A DNA stretch of 64,000 nucleotides from JACPDI01 sp035463475 (GTDB lineage Bacteria; Acidobacteriota; Vicinamibacteria; Vicinamibacterales; 2-12-FULL-66-21), in assembly GCA_035463475.1 (NCBI GenBank), contig DATHTE010000123.1, positions 1 through 64,000 on the forward strand, written 5' to 3'. The translations under genes were made by a program, and so were the position numbers. Positions 1 through 9,012 of this stretch are shown here, piece by piece. The notes under the pieces were generated by a model. It had not been told where the DNA came from, did not search any database, and saw nothing but the letters and a program-made list of their open reading frames with translations. The first letter of the stretch is position 1. Each line of letters starts with the position of its first letter.

Positions 1-389
1 GTGCCGTCGCGCAGCGCCTGCTCGAAGAGCGGCACGTCGCCTTCGCCGAGGCGCGGGTAACTTCGGAAATCCACCTGCAGCGTGGGCGCGAACGGCGCGG
101 CCGCCTCGCGGATCCCGTCGCGCAGCGAGTCCCAGAAGAGCGCGATCTCCTGCGGGAGATGCACCGAGATCCGGATGTGCTTGCGTGACTTGAGGTAGCG
201 CGCGGCGAGGTTCGGGCGGTAGCCGAGCGATTCCGCCATGCGCAGCACGCGCGCACGCGTCATCGGGTTGATCCCCGGCTTGGCGTGGAGCGCGCGATCG
301 ACGGTCCCCGTGGAGACGCCGAGCGCCTTCGCGATGTCCTTGATCCCGACCGGCTCCGTGGGAGGGCCGCCGTGGCGCGAATCAGCCAT
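1..389 (-). CDS. LacI-family transcriptional regulator, partial (N-terminal part)
   Basis: The minus strand starts at ATG 389 and runs off the left edge of the window, so only about 129 residues are visible. Residues 13-65 form a LacI-type helix-turn-helix (IKDIAKALGVSTGTVDRALH, then a RPNLAARYLKS hinge-helix region). After it the start of an RbsB-like sugar-binding domain follows (KHIRISVHLPQEIALFWDSL). Proteins of this family are cytoplasmic repressors released or activated by a sugar ligand. It is divergent from the HAD phosphatase gene, and sugar genes follow within 1 kb. It is a candidate, by inference only, to bind the palindromic operator at 5707-5728. Ligand unknown because the binding domain is cut. 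Confidence 0.9.
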   Translation of the reverse strand, partial: MADSRHGGPPTEPVGIKDIAKALGVSTGTVDRALHAKPGINPMTRARVLRMAESLGYRPNLAARYLKSRKHIRISVHLPQEIALFWDSLRDGIREAAAPFAPTLQVDFRSYPRLGEGDVPLFEQALRDG

Positions 390-430
390 CGTGCGCGCCG
401 ATCTTAGCACCTGTTAAGCTGCGATCTGCC

Positions 431-1102
431 ATGCCGCGCGCCGTGCTCTGGGACCTCGACGGAACGCTGATCGATTCGGCCGCCTGCCATTTCGACTCGT
501 GGGTCGAGGCGCTTCGCGTGGAAGGGGTCTCGATCACGCGTCGCCAGTTCGAGGAGGTCTTCGGCTGGAAGAACGATCGCATCCTCGCCCGATGGCTCGG
601 CGCCGGCGCGCCCCCCGAGCAGGCCGCGCGGATCGCGGACGCGAAGGAGGCCCTCTACCGTACGCTCGTGGTCAGGCGCGGCGTCGATCCACTGCCGGGC
701 GCACGTGAGTGGATGGCCCGCCTGCGCGCGGCAGGCTATCGCCAGGCGATCGCCTCCTCCGCGCCGCGCCTGAACATCGACTGCGTGCTCGAAGCGCTCA
801 GCTGGCTTGGCCACTTCGACGCGGTTCTCTCGGGCGACGACGTGCGGGCCGGCAAGCCCGATCCGGAGATCTTTCTCGCCGCAGCCTCAAGCCTCAGCGT
901 CCCGCCGCGGCGCTGCGTCGTCGTCGAAGACGCGGCGGCCGGCATCGAGGCCGCGCGCCGCGCCGGCATGCGATCGATCGGCGTCGGGCCCGCCAGCGCG
1001 GCTGGCGCGGATCTCGGGATCGCGTCGCTCGACCAGCTGCCGGATGATGCCTTCGATGGGCTGGTTGGGGAGGAGGGGAGCAGCAGTCGATCGGGTAACT
1101 GA
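431..1102 (+). CDS. HAD-superfamily phosphatase / beta-phosphoglucomutase-like hydrolase
   Basis: Protein of 223 residues with the HAD motif I DLDGT (D8 nucleophile, D10 acid/base), a helical cap domain (residues 17-85), motif II around S105 (AIASSAP), the K near GKPDPEIF and motif III VVVEDAAAGIEAA. This is the usual length and order of the beta-phosphoglucomutase/sugar-phosphatase subfamily (cap C1). Such enzymes dephosphorylate or isomerise sugar phosphates in the cytoplasm. It starts at ATG 431, 41 bases from the divergent LacI gene. The last dozen codons run into the repeat array that begins near 1088, so the natural C-terminus may have been reshaped by it. Substrate cannot be told from sequence. 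Confidence 0.85.
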   Translation: MPRAVLWDLDGTLIDSAACHFDSWVEALRVEGVSITRRQFEEVFGWKNDRILARWLGAGAPPEQAARIADAKEALYRTLVVRRGVDPLPGAREWMARLRAAGYRQAIASSAPRLNIDCVLEALSWLGHFDAVLSGDDVRAGKPDPEIFLAAASSLSVPPRRCVVVEDAAAGIEAARRAGMRSIGVGPASAAGADLGIASLDQLPDDAFDGLVGEEGSSSRSGN

Positions 1103-1296
1103 TAATCGGGGTCATCGGGTAATCGCACGATCGGCAATCGGGGAATCGGGGAATCGGGTAGTTTGGATTGGGGATCGAGCTCACCGATCAGCCGGTTACC
1201 AGATTCCCCCGATTCCGCAATCCAACTCCCCGATTGCCGATTACCAATTGCCCGATCGTGCCATTACCCGATGACCCGATTCTCAATTACCGATGA
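1088..1296. repeat. Family A inverted short-period repeat array, copy 1
   Basis: About 210 bases of degenerate 7-9 base units. The left half is G-rich (ATCGGGTA, ATCGGGGA, ATCGGCA) and the right half is C-rich (CCGATTACC, CCCGAT), so the two halves are reverse complements. Bases 1111-1134 pair with 1252-1275 with a single mismatch over 24 positions. The core CCGATCGTGCCATTACC at 1252-1268 recurs exactly in the second copy near 28.4 kb. It fills the gap between the HAD gene and araB and could fold as a long hairpin in RNA or DNA. No open frame of its own is credible. Confidence 0.85.
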
Positions 1297-1350
1297 ACAA
1301 GTTGGCAGATCGCCCATCTTTGTGGCAAGTTTCCCGTGCGCGAGGGGGGG

Positions 1351-3072
1351 ATGGCTGCGAGCTACACGATTGGCGTGGACTACGGCACCAATTCGGTGCG
1401 TGCCGTGGTGGTGGACTGCGGGGATGGGCGGATCGTTGGCACCGACGTGTTCGGCTATCCGTCAGGCGACCAGGGGATCCTGCTCGATCCACGCGACCCG
1501 CACCTCGCGCGGCAGAACCCGGCTGACTACCTCGAGGGGCTGCGCGGGTCGGTGACCGGCGCGCTCGCCGCCGTGTCGAGCGCTCCCGGGTTCTCTCGGG
1601 ATCGCGTCATCGGCATCGGCGTGGACACCACCGGGTCGACGCCGCTGCCGGTCGATGCGCGCAACCGGCCGCTCGCGCTCGATCCCCGCTGGCGCGACAC
1701 GCTCGCCGCGTACGCCTGGCTGTGGAAGGACCACACGTCAGCGAAAGAAGCAGCGGCGATCACCGCCGCCGCGGCGGCGCACGCGCCGCACCTGCTCGCC
1801 CCCATCGGCGGCACGTACTCGTCCGAGTGGTTCTGGGCGAAGGTCTGGCACTGCCTCAACGTCGCGCCCGACGTGTTCGATGCCGCGGCGAGCTGGGTGG
1901 AACTGGCCGACTTCATTCCGGCCGTGCTCGCCGGGATCGAATCGCCGCGGGACATCCGGCGCTCGGTCTGCGCGGCCGGGCACAAGGCGCTCTATTCCGA
2001 GCAGTGGGGCGGTCTGCCTTCAAGCGAGTTCCTCGCCCGCCTGCATCCGAAGCTCGCCGCGCTGCGCGAGCGGCTGTTCGATCGCGCGTACGCGGCAGAC
2101 TGCCCCGCTGGTACCCTCGCCCGTGACTGGGCCGGCGTGTTCGGCCTGCGCGCGGGGATTCCGGTCGCGATGGGTGGCTTCGACGCCCACTACGGCGCAG
2201 TCGGGGCCGGGATCCGCAGCGGCACGTTCGTGAAGATCATCGGCACCTCGACCTGTGACTGCGCGATTGCTCCCGCGGGCGAGCGCATGGCCGACATCCC
2301 CGGCATCTGCGGCATCGTCCCGGGCTCGATCATGCCCGGGTATTACGGCATCGAGGCAGGGCAGTCGGCGGTCGGCGATCTGCTGAAATGGTGGGTCGAG
2401 GAGATCTGCGTCGGAGACGAGGCGCTGCACGCGCAGCTGTCGGAGGAGGCGGGACGGCTGCGTCCGGGCGAATCGGGGCTGCTCGCGCTCGACTGGAACA
2501 ACGGCAATCGCACGATCCTCGTCGATCCCAGGCTGACCGGGCTGCTGATCGGGCAGACCCTGCACACGAACCGTGCCGCCGTCTACCGCGCGCTCATCGA
2601 GGCCACGGCATTCGGCGCGCGCGCCATCACCGAGCGCCTCAAGGAATACGGCGTCCCGATCGACCGGATCGTGTGCTGTGGCGGAATCGCCGAGAAGAAC
2701 GCGGTGTTCATGCAGATCTACGCCGACGTCACCGGGTATCCCATGCACCTGGCCGGATCGCCGCAGACACCGGCGCTGGGCGCGGCGATCTCGGCAGCCG
2801 TCGCCGCCGGCGCGGGTGAGGGAGGCTACGACCGCTTCGAGGATGCCCAGGGGCGGATGACGTCGCTTCATCCCCGGCGGTTCGTGCCGGACGCGCAGGC
2901 GCGCGCGGTATACGACGAGCTCTACGCGCTCTACCGCCAGCTGCACGACACGTTCGGCGGCGTGCGGGGCGCGCGCGCGGAGCTCGCCTCGATCATGAAG
3001 CGGCTGCTCGCGCTCCGCGAGCGCGTGGTCTCGCAGGCAACGACCGCGCGCTCGGAGGTGACCCGCGCATGA
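1351..3072 (+). CDS. araB: Ribulokinase (FGGY family)
   Basis: FGGY-family carbohydrate kinase of 573 residues, close to the 560-570 typical of AraB. It phosphorylates L-ribulose with ATP to L-ribulose 5-phosphate. The N-terminal phosphate-1 motif IGVDYGTNSVRA, GVDTTGSTPLPVD, GTYSSEWFWAK and the C-terminal motif IVCCGGIAEKN are all present. I chose ATG 1351 because GAGG lies five bases upstream; an in-frame GTG at 1336 would add five residues. Its stop overlaps araD by four bases (ATGA), so the two are translationally coupled. It follows repeat array A1. It would work with the GH127/isomerase pair at 18-21 kb, since no canonical araA is in the window. Confidence 0.93.
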   Translation: MAASYTIGVDYGTNSVRAVVVDCGDGRIVGTDVFGYPSGDQGILLDPRDPHLARQNPADYLEGLRGSVTGALAAVSSAPGFSRDRVIGIGVDTTGSTPLPVDARNRPLALDPRWRDTLAAYAWLWKDHTSAKEAAAITAAAAAHAPHLLAPIGGTYSSEWFWAKVWHCLNVAPDVFDAAASWVELADFIPAVLAGIESPRDIRRSVCAAGHKALYSEQWGGLPSSEFLARLHPKLAALRERLFDRAYAADCPAGTLARDWAGVFGLRAGIPVAMGGFDAHYGAVGAGIRSGTFVKIIGTSTCDCAIAPAGERMADIPGICGIVPGSIMPGYYGIEAGQSAVGDLLKWWVEEICVGDEALHAQLSEEAGRLRPGESGLLALDWNNGNRTILVDPRLTGLLIGQTLHTNRAAVYRALIEATAFGARAITERLKEYGVPIDRIVCCGGIAEKNAVFMQIYADVTGYPMHLAGSPQTPALGAAISAAVAAGAGEGGYDRFEDAQGRMTSLHPRRFVPDAQARAVYDELYALYRQLHDTFGGVRGARAELASIMKRLLALRERVVSQATTARSEVTRA

Positions 3073-3773
3073 TCGCCGCGCAGCTGCGCGAGCGCGTGTT
3101 CGAGGCCAACCGTGCCCTCGCTGACAGCGGGCTGGTGCTCGGCACGTTCGGCAACGTGTCGGGGATCGATCGCGAGGCGGGCGTCGTCGCGATCAAGCCG
3201 AGCGGCGTGCCATACGCCGAGCTGACGCCCGGGCACATGGTGCCCGTCTCCCTCGCAACAGGGGAAGTACTCGAGACCGCGCTGCGCCCCTCGTCCGATA
3301 CGCCCACCCACCTCGAGCTGTATCGCGCGTTCCGGTGCGGCGGCGTCGTCCACACGCACTCGGAGAGCGCCACCGCCCTGGCGCAGGCGCGCCTCCCGGT
3401 GCGCTGCATGGGGACGACGCATGCAGACTACTTCCGCGGCGACGTGCCCGTGACGAGGGCGCTGGCGGACGACGAGGTGGCCGGGGAGTATGAGAGGAAC
3501 ACCGGGCTGGTGATCGTCGAGACGTTTCGCCGGGCAGACCTCGATCCCGAACTAGTGACGGCGGTCCTGGTGGCCAACCACGGTCCCTTCGTCTGGGGAG
3601 ACGACCCGCTCGACGCGGTCGAGCGCGGCATCGTCCTCGAGTTTCTCGCGCGAATGGACGTCACGTGCCGGGCCGTGGCGCCGGACGCACCGCGTCCCGC
3701 GGGCGCCCTCATCGACAAGCACTACTTCCGTAAACACGGCGTGCGCGCCTACTACGGTCAGAAGCGGCCGTGA
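3069..3773 (+). CDS. araD: L-ribulose-5-phosphate 4-epimerase
   Basis: Class II aldolase/epimerase fold protein of 234 residues, length typical of AraD. It interconverts L-ribulose 5-phosphate and D-xylulose 5-phosphate, feeding pentose sugars into the pentose phosphate pathway. Zinc ligands of the family are visible as H95, H97 (VVHTHSES) and H171 (ANHGPF), with D77 matching the E. coli D76 position. The start ATG overlaps the end of araB by four bases, so both are made from one transcript. The SSS symporter starts 36 bases downstream. Confidence 0.93.
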   Translation: MIAAQLRERVFEANRALADSGLVLGTFGNVSGIDREAGVVAIKPSGVPYAELTPGHMVPVSLATGEVLETALRPSSDTPTHLELYRAFRCGGVVHTHSESATALAQARLPVRCMGTTHADYFRGDVPVTRALADDEVAGEYERNTGLVIVETFRRADLDPELVTAVLVANHGPFVWGDDPLDAVERGIVLEFLARMDVTCRAVAPDAPRPAGALIDKHYFRKHGVRAYYGQKRP

Positions 3774-3809
3774 CGCCGCGCGCACCCATTCCGCTCACCC
3801 ACTGACGCC

Positions 3810-5573
3810 ATGACTGCCATCGACTGGACCGTGATCGCCGCGTACTTCGCCATGCTGCTCGCGCTGACCTGGTGGTCCGTGCGACGGAGCCGGGACACCG
3901 CTGACGACTACTTTCTTGCGGGGCGGAACCTCGGCTGGGTGATCGTGGGCGCGTCGATCTTCGCCTCGAACATCGGTTCGGAGCACCTGGTCGGCCTGGC
4001 GGGTTCCGGCGCCACGAGCGGCGTCGCGCTGGCGCACTACGAGCTGCACGCGTGGTGCCTGCTCGTGCTCGGCTGGGTGCTGGTCCCGTTCTACGTCCGC
4101 TCGCGGGTGTACACGATGCCGGAGTTCCTGGAGCGCCGCTTTTCACCAGCGTCGCGCTGGGTCCTCTCCCTCATTTCGCTCGTCGCCTACGTGCTGACGA
4201 AGATCGCCGTCGGGATCTTCGCCGGCGGCGTCGTCTTCGGCACGCTGCTCCCCGAGTTGAGCATCGAGATCGGCGGCATAGTGTTCAACAGCTTCTGGGT
4301 GGGTTCGGTGCTGGTCGTGCTGCTGACGGGCCTCTACACCGTGCTCGGAGGACTGCGCGCGGTCGCCTACACGGAAGCGGTGCAGACGGTAGTGCTCGTC
4401 CTCGGGTCGCTCCTGCTGACGATGTTCGGACTCCAGAAGCTGGGTGGATGGGCAGAGTTGCGGGCGGCGCTCGACCCCGACATGTTCAACCTGTGGAAGC
4501 CGCTGATCCCGGCCGGCGTCGAGGGCACGTGGGCGCCGGTGAAGGAATCAGGACGAATGGCCTGGTACTTCAACACGAACTACCCCTGGCTGGGGATGCT
4601 GTTCTGCGCGCCGATCATCGGGCTGTGGTACTGGTGCACGGACCAGTACATCGTCCAGCGCGCGCTGGGCGCGCCGAACGAGCGGGAGGCGCGGCGCGGG
4701 ACGATCTTCGCCGCGTTCCTGAAGCTGCTGCCCGTGTTCATCTTCATCATCCCGGGCATGATCGCGCTCGCGCTCGCGCGGACAGGTCGCGCGCCGGGGC
4801 TGGAGGTGCTGGTCGACTCGAGCGGGCAGACGATCGCCACGAACGCGCAGGCGGCGTTTCCGCTCATGGTCCAGGCGGTCATGCCGATGGGCCTGCGCGG
4901 CATCGTCGTCGCCGGGCTGCTGGCGGCGCTCATGAGCTCGCTCGCCGGCGTGTTCAACGCCTCGTCCACGCTGTTCACGATCGACTTCTACCAGAAGCTC
5001 CGGCCGGGCGCCTCGCAGCACCAGCTGGTGTGGATCGGCCGCGTGGCGACCAGCGTCATGGTGCTGATCGGGCTGTTCTGGATTCCCGTCATCCAGGGGG
5101 CCCGCGGGCTCTACGAGTACCTGCAGGGCATGCAGGCGTATCTCGCGCCGCCGATTTTCGCGGTGTTCTTCTTCGGCGTGTTCATGAAGCGCCTCAACGG
5201 GACGGGCTGCCTCGCCGCTCTCATCGGCGGCTTCATCCTCGGGCTGATACGCCTGGTGGCCGACACGCCGGTGACGTTGAGGATGGCGGGCTACGAGCAG
5301 GGGTACACGCCGGGCTCGTTCCTGTGGATCCTGAACAACATCTACTTCCAGTACTACAGCCTGCTCATCTTCGTGATCTCGACGCTGGTGCTCATTGGCG
5401 TGAGCTACGCCACCGCCCCGCCATCAGAGCGACAGCTGGTGGGACTGACGTACGCCACGGTGACCGAGGAGCAGCGTCGCGAATCGCGCGCGAGCTGGCA
5501 CCGGTCGGATGTCGCGGCGTCCGCCCTCGTCCTGGCGCTCATCGGGATCGCCTACATCTACTTCACCGGCTAG
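3810..5573 (+). CDS. SSS-family sodium:sugar symporter (SGLT-like)
   Basis: Inner-membrane protein of 587 residues with about 14 hydrophobic segments, a typical size for the solute:sodium symporter family. The first helix (WTVIAAYFAMLLALTWW) is followed by the family motif DDYFLAGRNLGW and SNIGSEHLVGLAGSGA, then YWCTDQYIVQRALGA, as in SGLT-type sugar carriers. It couples sodium entry to sugar uptake. Position directly after araB-araD suggests L-arabinose or a related pentose, but this is inference from context. No clear Shine-Dalgarno sequence is seen before ATG 3810. The C-terminal tail carries one further helix near residue 570. Confidence 0.9.
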   Translation: MTAIDWTVIAAYFAMLLALTWWSVRRSRDTADDYFLAGRNLGWVIVGASIFASNIGSEHLVGLAGSGATSGVALAHYELHAWCLLVLGWVLVPFYVRSRVYTMPEFLERRFSPASRWVLSLISLVAYVLTKIAVGIFAGGVVFGTLLPELSIEIGGIVFNSFWVGSVLVVLLTGLYTVLGGLRAVAYTEAVQTVVLVLGSLLLTMFGLQKLGGWAELRAALDPDMFNLWKPLIPAGVEGTWAPVKESGRMAWYFNTNYPWLGMLFCAPIIGLWYWCTDQYIVQRALGAPNEREARRGTIFAAFLKLLPVFIFIIPGMIALALARTGRAPGLEVLVDSSGQTIATNAQAAFPLMVQAVMPMGLRGIVVAGLLAALMSSLAGVFNASSTLFTIDFYQKLRPGASQHQLVWIGRVATSVMVLIGLFWIPVIQGARGLYEYLQGMQAYLAPPIFAVFFFGVFMKRLNGTGCLAALIGGFILGLIRLVADTPVTLRMAGYEQGYTPGSFLWILNNIYFQYYSLLIFVISTLVLIGVSYATAPPSERQLVGLTYATVTEEQRRESRASWHRSDVAASALVLALIGIAYIYFTG

Positions 5574-5671
5574 CCCCGCCGCGCCCGACTGCCCGGCCCG
5601 GCCACCGGACTGGCGGGCTGTTCGACTGCGCGACGGTGCGCCTGGCCAGGCTCCAGCTGATCCGCAGCCCG

Positions 5672-5728
5672 TTGACAGTGGTTTCCCCGGGTGCGTATGA
5701 TGCCTCGCACCGTGAACGTTCACGGTGC
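5672..5728 (+). promoter_or_regulatory. Sigma70 promoter with perfect LacI-type operator
   Basis: A consensus -35 TTGACA at 5672-5677 is separated by 18 bases from TATGAT at 5696-5701. At the expected start site lies a perfect 22-bp palindrome, 5707-5728, whose centre is GTGAACGTTCAC. This size, symmetry and AACGTT-type centre fit LacI/GalR operators, and its position would block transcription when bound. It drives the TonB receptor at 5805. Which repressor binds is not shown; the partial LacI gene at the window start is one candidate. Confidence 0.75.
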
Positions 5729-5804
5729 CGTTCTTGCCGAGTTTCGGCGGAGCCACCGCGTCCCGCCGCCCGGCCTCCGGTCAGCGTCGCTCAGGGGGGA
5801 AGCC

Positions 5805-8800
5805 ATGTCGACAGCCCGTCGCATTCTCGAGCGCGCGGCCGCGCTCGGCGCCACGATCGCGATCCTCGTGCTCGCGGACGCTGTTCCTCTGCGTGCCCAG
5901 CAACAGCTCGGGGCGATCCAGGGAACGATCACCGACCAGACCGGCGGCGTGCTGCCCGGCGTCTCGGTGACCGTGACCAACACCGCCACCGGCGTCAGCC
6001 GCGTCGTGACCACGAACCTTGCAGGCGTCTATCGCGTCACGAGCCTCGACCCCGGACGCTACGAGCTGGCCGTCGAACTCGCGGGCTTCAGGAGAGCCAT
6101 TCAACGCGACGTCACCCTCTCGGTGGGCGCGACGCTCGGCCTCGACTTCACGCTGCAGGCCGGTGAGATCGCCGAGGCGCTGGAGGTCGTGGGGACGTCG
6201 CCCGACATCCAGACCGAGAAGGCGGACGTCTCGTCCGTCGTCGAGACGAAGAAGGTGGTCGATCTGCCGCTCGTCGCGCGCAACCCGCTCGCGCTCGCCG
6301 GCCTGCAGCCCGGTGTCGTCGGAGTGCCCAGCACGGCCAGCCTTTTCGTGACCGAGCAGGGCCTCGGCATCAACGCCAACGGGCAGCGCGAGAGCGGCAA
6401 CAACGCGATGGTGGACGGCGTCACGATCAGCGGCGGCCCGTGGGGCGGCAGCATGCTGCTCGTGCCGAACGTCGAGGCCGTGCAGGAGTTTCAGATCATC
6501 GCGAACAACCCGTCGGCCGAGTTCGGCCGCAACGCCGGCGCCGCCGTCAGCATCATCACGCGGGGGGGCACCAACCTGCTGTCGGGCAGTGTGTTCGAGT
6601 TCCACCGCAACGAGGGGCTCCGCTCGCCGAACATCTTCGAGCGGACGAAAGCGCCGTACGACCGCAACGAGTTCGGTGTGAGCGTCGGCGGCCCGATCCG
6701 CCGCGACCGTACGTTCTTCTTCTTCTCATACGACGGGCTGCGGCAGAAAGGGGGCGGGGCCGCGCTCCGGACGGTGGAATCGGAGCAGCTGGTGAACTGG
6801 GTCCGCGCGAACCGGCCCAACTCGATTGCCGCGCAGCTGCTGCAGCGCTACGCGCCGCCGACCTACCCGACCGAGGGCCTGCGGGATCTGGGCAGTCCGG
6901 TCACGGGGGCGAACAGGTGGTCCAACGTGCCGGACGGCATCCCCGACGTCGGCACCATCTCGCTCGCGCTGACGAGCAGGAACATCGGCGACCAGTTCAA
7001 CACGCGCGTGGACCAGGTGCTTCGAGACGGCAACGATCGCATCCGCGGGTCGTATTACGCCAACAAGATCAACAATCCCGCGGTCTACATCCGGCCGCAG
7101 TTCAATCACGACTTCACGTTCCTCAACCAGCTGTTCACGGCGAACCACTCGCGCGTCATTTCGAACCGGACGCTCAACGAGCTGAGCTTCGGCTGGGTCC
7201 GCCAGCACGGCGAGACCGGAGACCCGACGCCCGACGCCCCCACCATCTCGATCTCGGGCCTGAGCTACGGGTTCGGCGTGGACTTCTGGCACCCCATCAC
7301 GTTCACGCAGAACAACTTCGAGCTCCGGAACGTCCTGACGATGAACCGCGGCACGCACAGCTTCCGCGCCGGAGGCGAGCTGCGGTACGGCCGCGACGGC
7401 GCGACGCTTCACCATTGGGAACGGCCGAATTACACGTTCCAGAGCATCCTCGACTTCATCGAAGACGAACCGTACTCGGAAACGCGCGCGGTCGATCCGA
7501 CGACGGGGCTGCCGACGGTCGCGCCGGGCACCTACATCACGAAGGAGTGGGGGATCTTCTTCCAGGACAACTGGAAGCCCAGGCCGAACCTGACGCTGAA
7601 CCTCGGCATCCGGTACGACAACTTCGGCAACCCGGGCAAGAAGGAAGGGGCGTTCAACGGGATCATCCTGGGGGCGGGGAGCACGCGCCAGGAGCAGACC
7701 GCGGGCGCGGCGGTGGCGGCCGTGGACTCGATCTACAGCACCGACTGGAACAACGTTGCGCCACGCGTGGGTCTGGCGTGGGATCCGCGCGGGAACGCCA
7801 GCTTCGTCGTGCGTGCCGGCGCCGGCGTTTCGTACAACCGGATCAACAACACCGCGTACAGCGACGAACGGCTGAACCCGCCGCTGTTCGCCGCCGGCAG
7901 CACCAACATCTTCCAGGCTGCGCCCATCGTCTACACGCTCGGGCCGAACTATCCGCCGAACCCGGCGCTCGGCAGGGGCCTGGACGAGAGGGGCGGAATC
8001 CGCGGCGCCCGCGTCGACCTGCGGGTGATCGATCCGGACATCACGATCCCGACCATCTACAACTGGTTCGCCGGCGTCCAGCGGGAGCTGACGTGGGGAT
8101 TTGTCGTGGATGTCAACTACGTCGGGTCGGCCAGCCGCGGCCTGCTCGGCGGCGACGGCCCGACGAGCACCAATTACAACCGCATCGCCGGCGACCTGCT
8201 CGACGGCGTGCTGAATCGGCTCAACCCCAGCTTCAACACCGTGCACATCACCGAGAGCCGGATCGACGCGAGCTATCACGGCATCGCCGCCCAGGTGAGC
8301 CGCCGATACCGGCAGGGACTAGCGGTCCAGGTTGCCTACACCGTGGGCAAGGCGGAAGACTACGGCGGCAACCCCCAGGAGCTGACCGATCCCAGCCGCG
8401 AGAAAGGCGCGGCCGATTACGACGTGCGCCAATCGCTGAAATGGAACGTGATCTGGGAAATCCCGTTCAGCACCGACGTGAAAGCGCTCGGCCACGTGCT
8501 CGGCGGCTGGCAGATCAACGCGATCACGGTGTTCGAGTCCGGCAGGCCGTTCAGCGTGACCTGCGGCCTGGCCTATCCGCGGTGCGACTTCAACGCGGAT
8601 GGCCAGTCCGGCGAGCGGGTCAACGTCGCGTCGACGGATCTCGGCGGCCGGCCGCAGGCGGAGTGGCTGTCCGGCGTTCTCACGGGAGAGGACTACACGC
8701 TCCCGGCGCAGGGATCGCTGGCGACGCAGGAGCGGAACGCGTTCCGCGGGCCGTCGTACTTCAACACGGACCTGTCGTTGTTCAAGAACCTCCGCCTGCC

Positions 8801-8975
8801 CTGGCGGGACGGGCGGGCGGCGACCGTGCAGCTCCGCGTCGAGGCGTTCAACGTGTTCAACAGGGCGCACCTGAACAACCCGGTCAGCACCACGAACGAC
8901 GGCAACTTCGGCCGCGTGGTCTCCCTGCGCCGCGACCCGCGCGTCATCCAGTTGGGCGCGAAGTTCATCTTCTGA
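5805..8975 (+). CDS. TonB-dependent receptor, Oar-like, with carboxypeptidase-regulatory domain
   Basis: Outer-membrane protein of 1056 residues. A signal peptide (residues 1-30) ends in LRAQ. Residues 33-115 form a carboxypeptidase-regulatory-like beta domain (TITDQTGGVLPGVSVTVTN ... GFRR). A TonB plug follows (about 120-240, NAMVDGV, AGAAVSIITRGGTN) and then a beta-barrel ending in LGAKFIF with terminal Phe. Such receptors take up oligosaccharides or other large ligands using TonB energy. ATG 5805 is preceded by GGGGGGA. It is led by its own promoter and LacI-type operator and followed by galK after 37 bases. It is probably the outer-membrane step for the sugar fed to the flanking catabolic genes. 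Confidence 0.92.
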   Translation: MSTARRILERAAALGATIAILVLADAVPLRAQQQLGAIQGTITDQTGGVLPGVSVTVTNTATGVSRVVTTNLAGVYRVTSLDPGRYELAVELAGFRRAIQRDVTLSVGATLGLDFTLQAGEIAEALEVVGTSPDIQTEKADVSSVVETKKVVDLPLVARNPLALAGLQPGVVGVPSTASLFVTEQGLGINANGQRESGNNAMVDGVTISGGPWGGSMLLVPNVEAVQEFQIIANNPSAEFGRNAGAAVSIITRGGTNLLSGSVFEFHRNEGLRSPNIFERTKAPYDRNEFGVSVGGPIRRDRTFFFFSYDGLRQKGGGAALRTVESEQLVNWVRANRPNSIAAQLLQRYAPPTYPTEGLRDLGSPVTGANRWSNVPDGIPDVGTISLALTSRNIGDQFNTRVDQVLRDGNDRIRGSYYANKINNPAVYIRPQFNHDFTFLNQLFTANHSRVISNRTLNELSFGWVRQHGETGDPTPDAPTISISGLSYGFGVDFWHPITFTQNNFELRNVLTMNRGTHSFRAGGELRYGRDGATLHHWERPNYTFQSILDFIEDEPYSETRAVDPTTGLPTVAPGTYITKEWGIFFQDNWKPRPNLTLNLGIRYDNFGNPGKKEGAFNGIILGAGSTRQEQTAGAAVAAVDSIYSTDWNNVAPRVGLAWDPRGNASFVVRAGAGVSYNRINNTAYSDERLNPPLFAAGSTNIFQAAPIVYTLGPNYPPNPALGRGLDERGGIRGARVDLRVIDPDITIPTIYNWFAGVQRELTWGFVVDVNYVGSASRGLLGGDGPTSTNYNRIAGDLLDGVLNRLNPSFNTVHITESRIDASYHGIAAQVSRRYRQGLAVQVAYTVGKAEDYGGNPQELTDPSREKGAADYDVRQSLKWNVIWEIPFSTDVKALGHVLGGWQINAITVFESGRPFSVTCGLAYPRCDFNADGQSGERVNVASTDLGGRPQAEWLSGVLTGEDYTLPAQGSLATQERNAFRGPSYFNTDLSLFKNLRLPWRDGRAATVQLRVEAFNVFNRAHLNNPVSTTNDGNFGRVVSLRRDPRVIQLGAKFIF

Positions 8976-9012
8976 TCCGCCGGAGGGGGAGCGCGGCTAC
9001 AATCCCCGGAGC

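Noticed and set aside
1088..1296. Rho-independent terminator for the HAD gene
   Set aside because: Arms are very long and no T-run follows; the repeated unit pattern explains the pairing better.
8998..9003. TACAAT as -10 box for galK
   Set aside because: No -35 at 16-18 bases upstream, and galK is likely read through from the receptor promoter.
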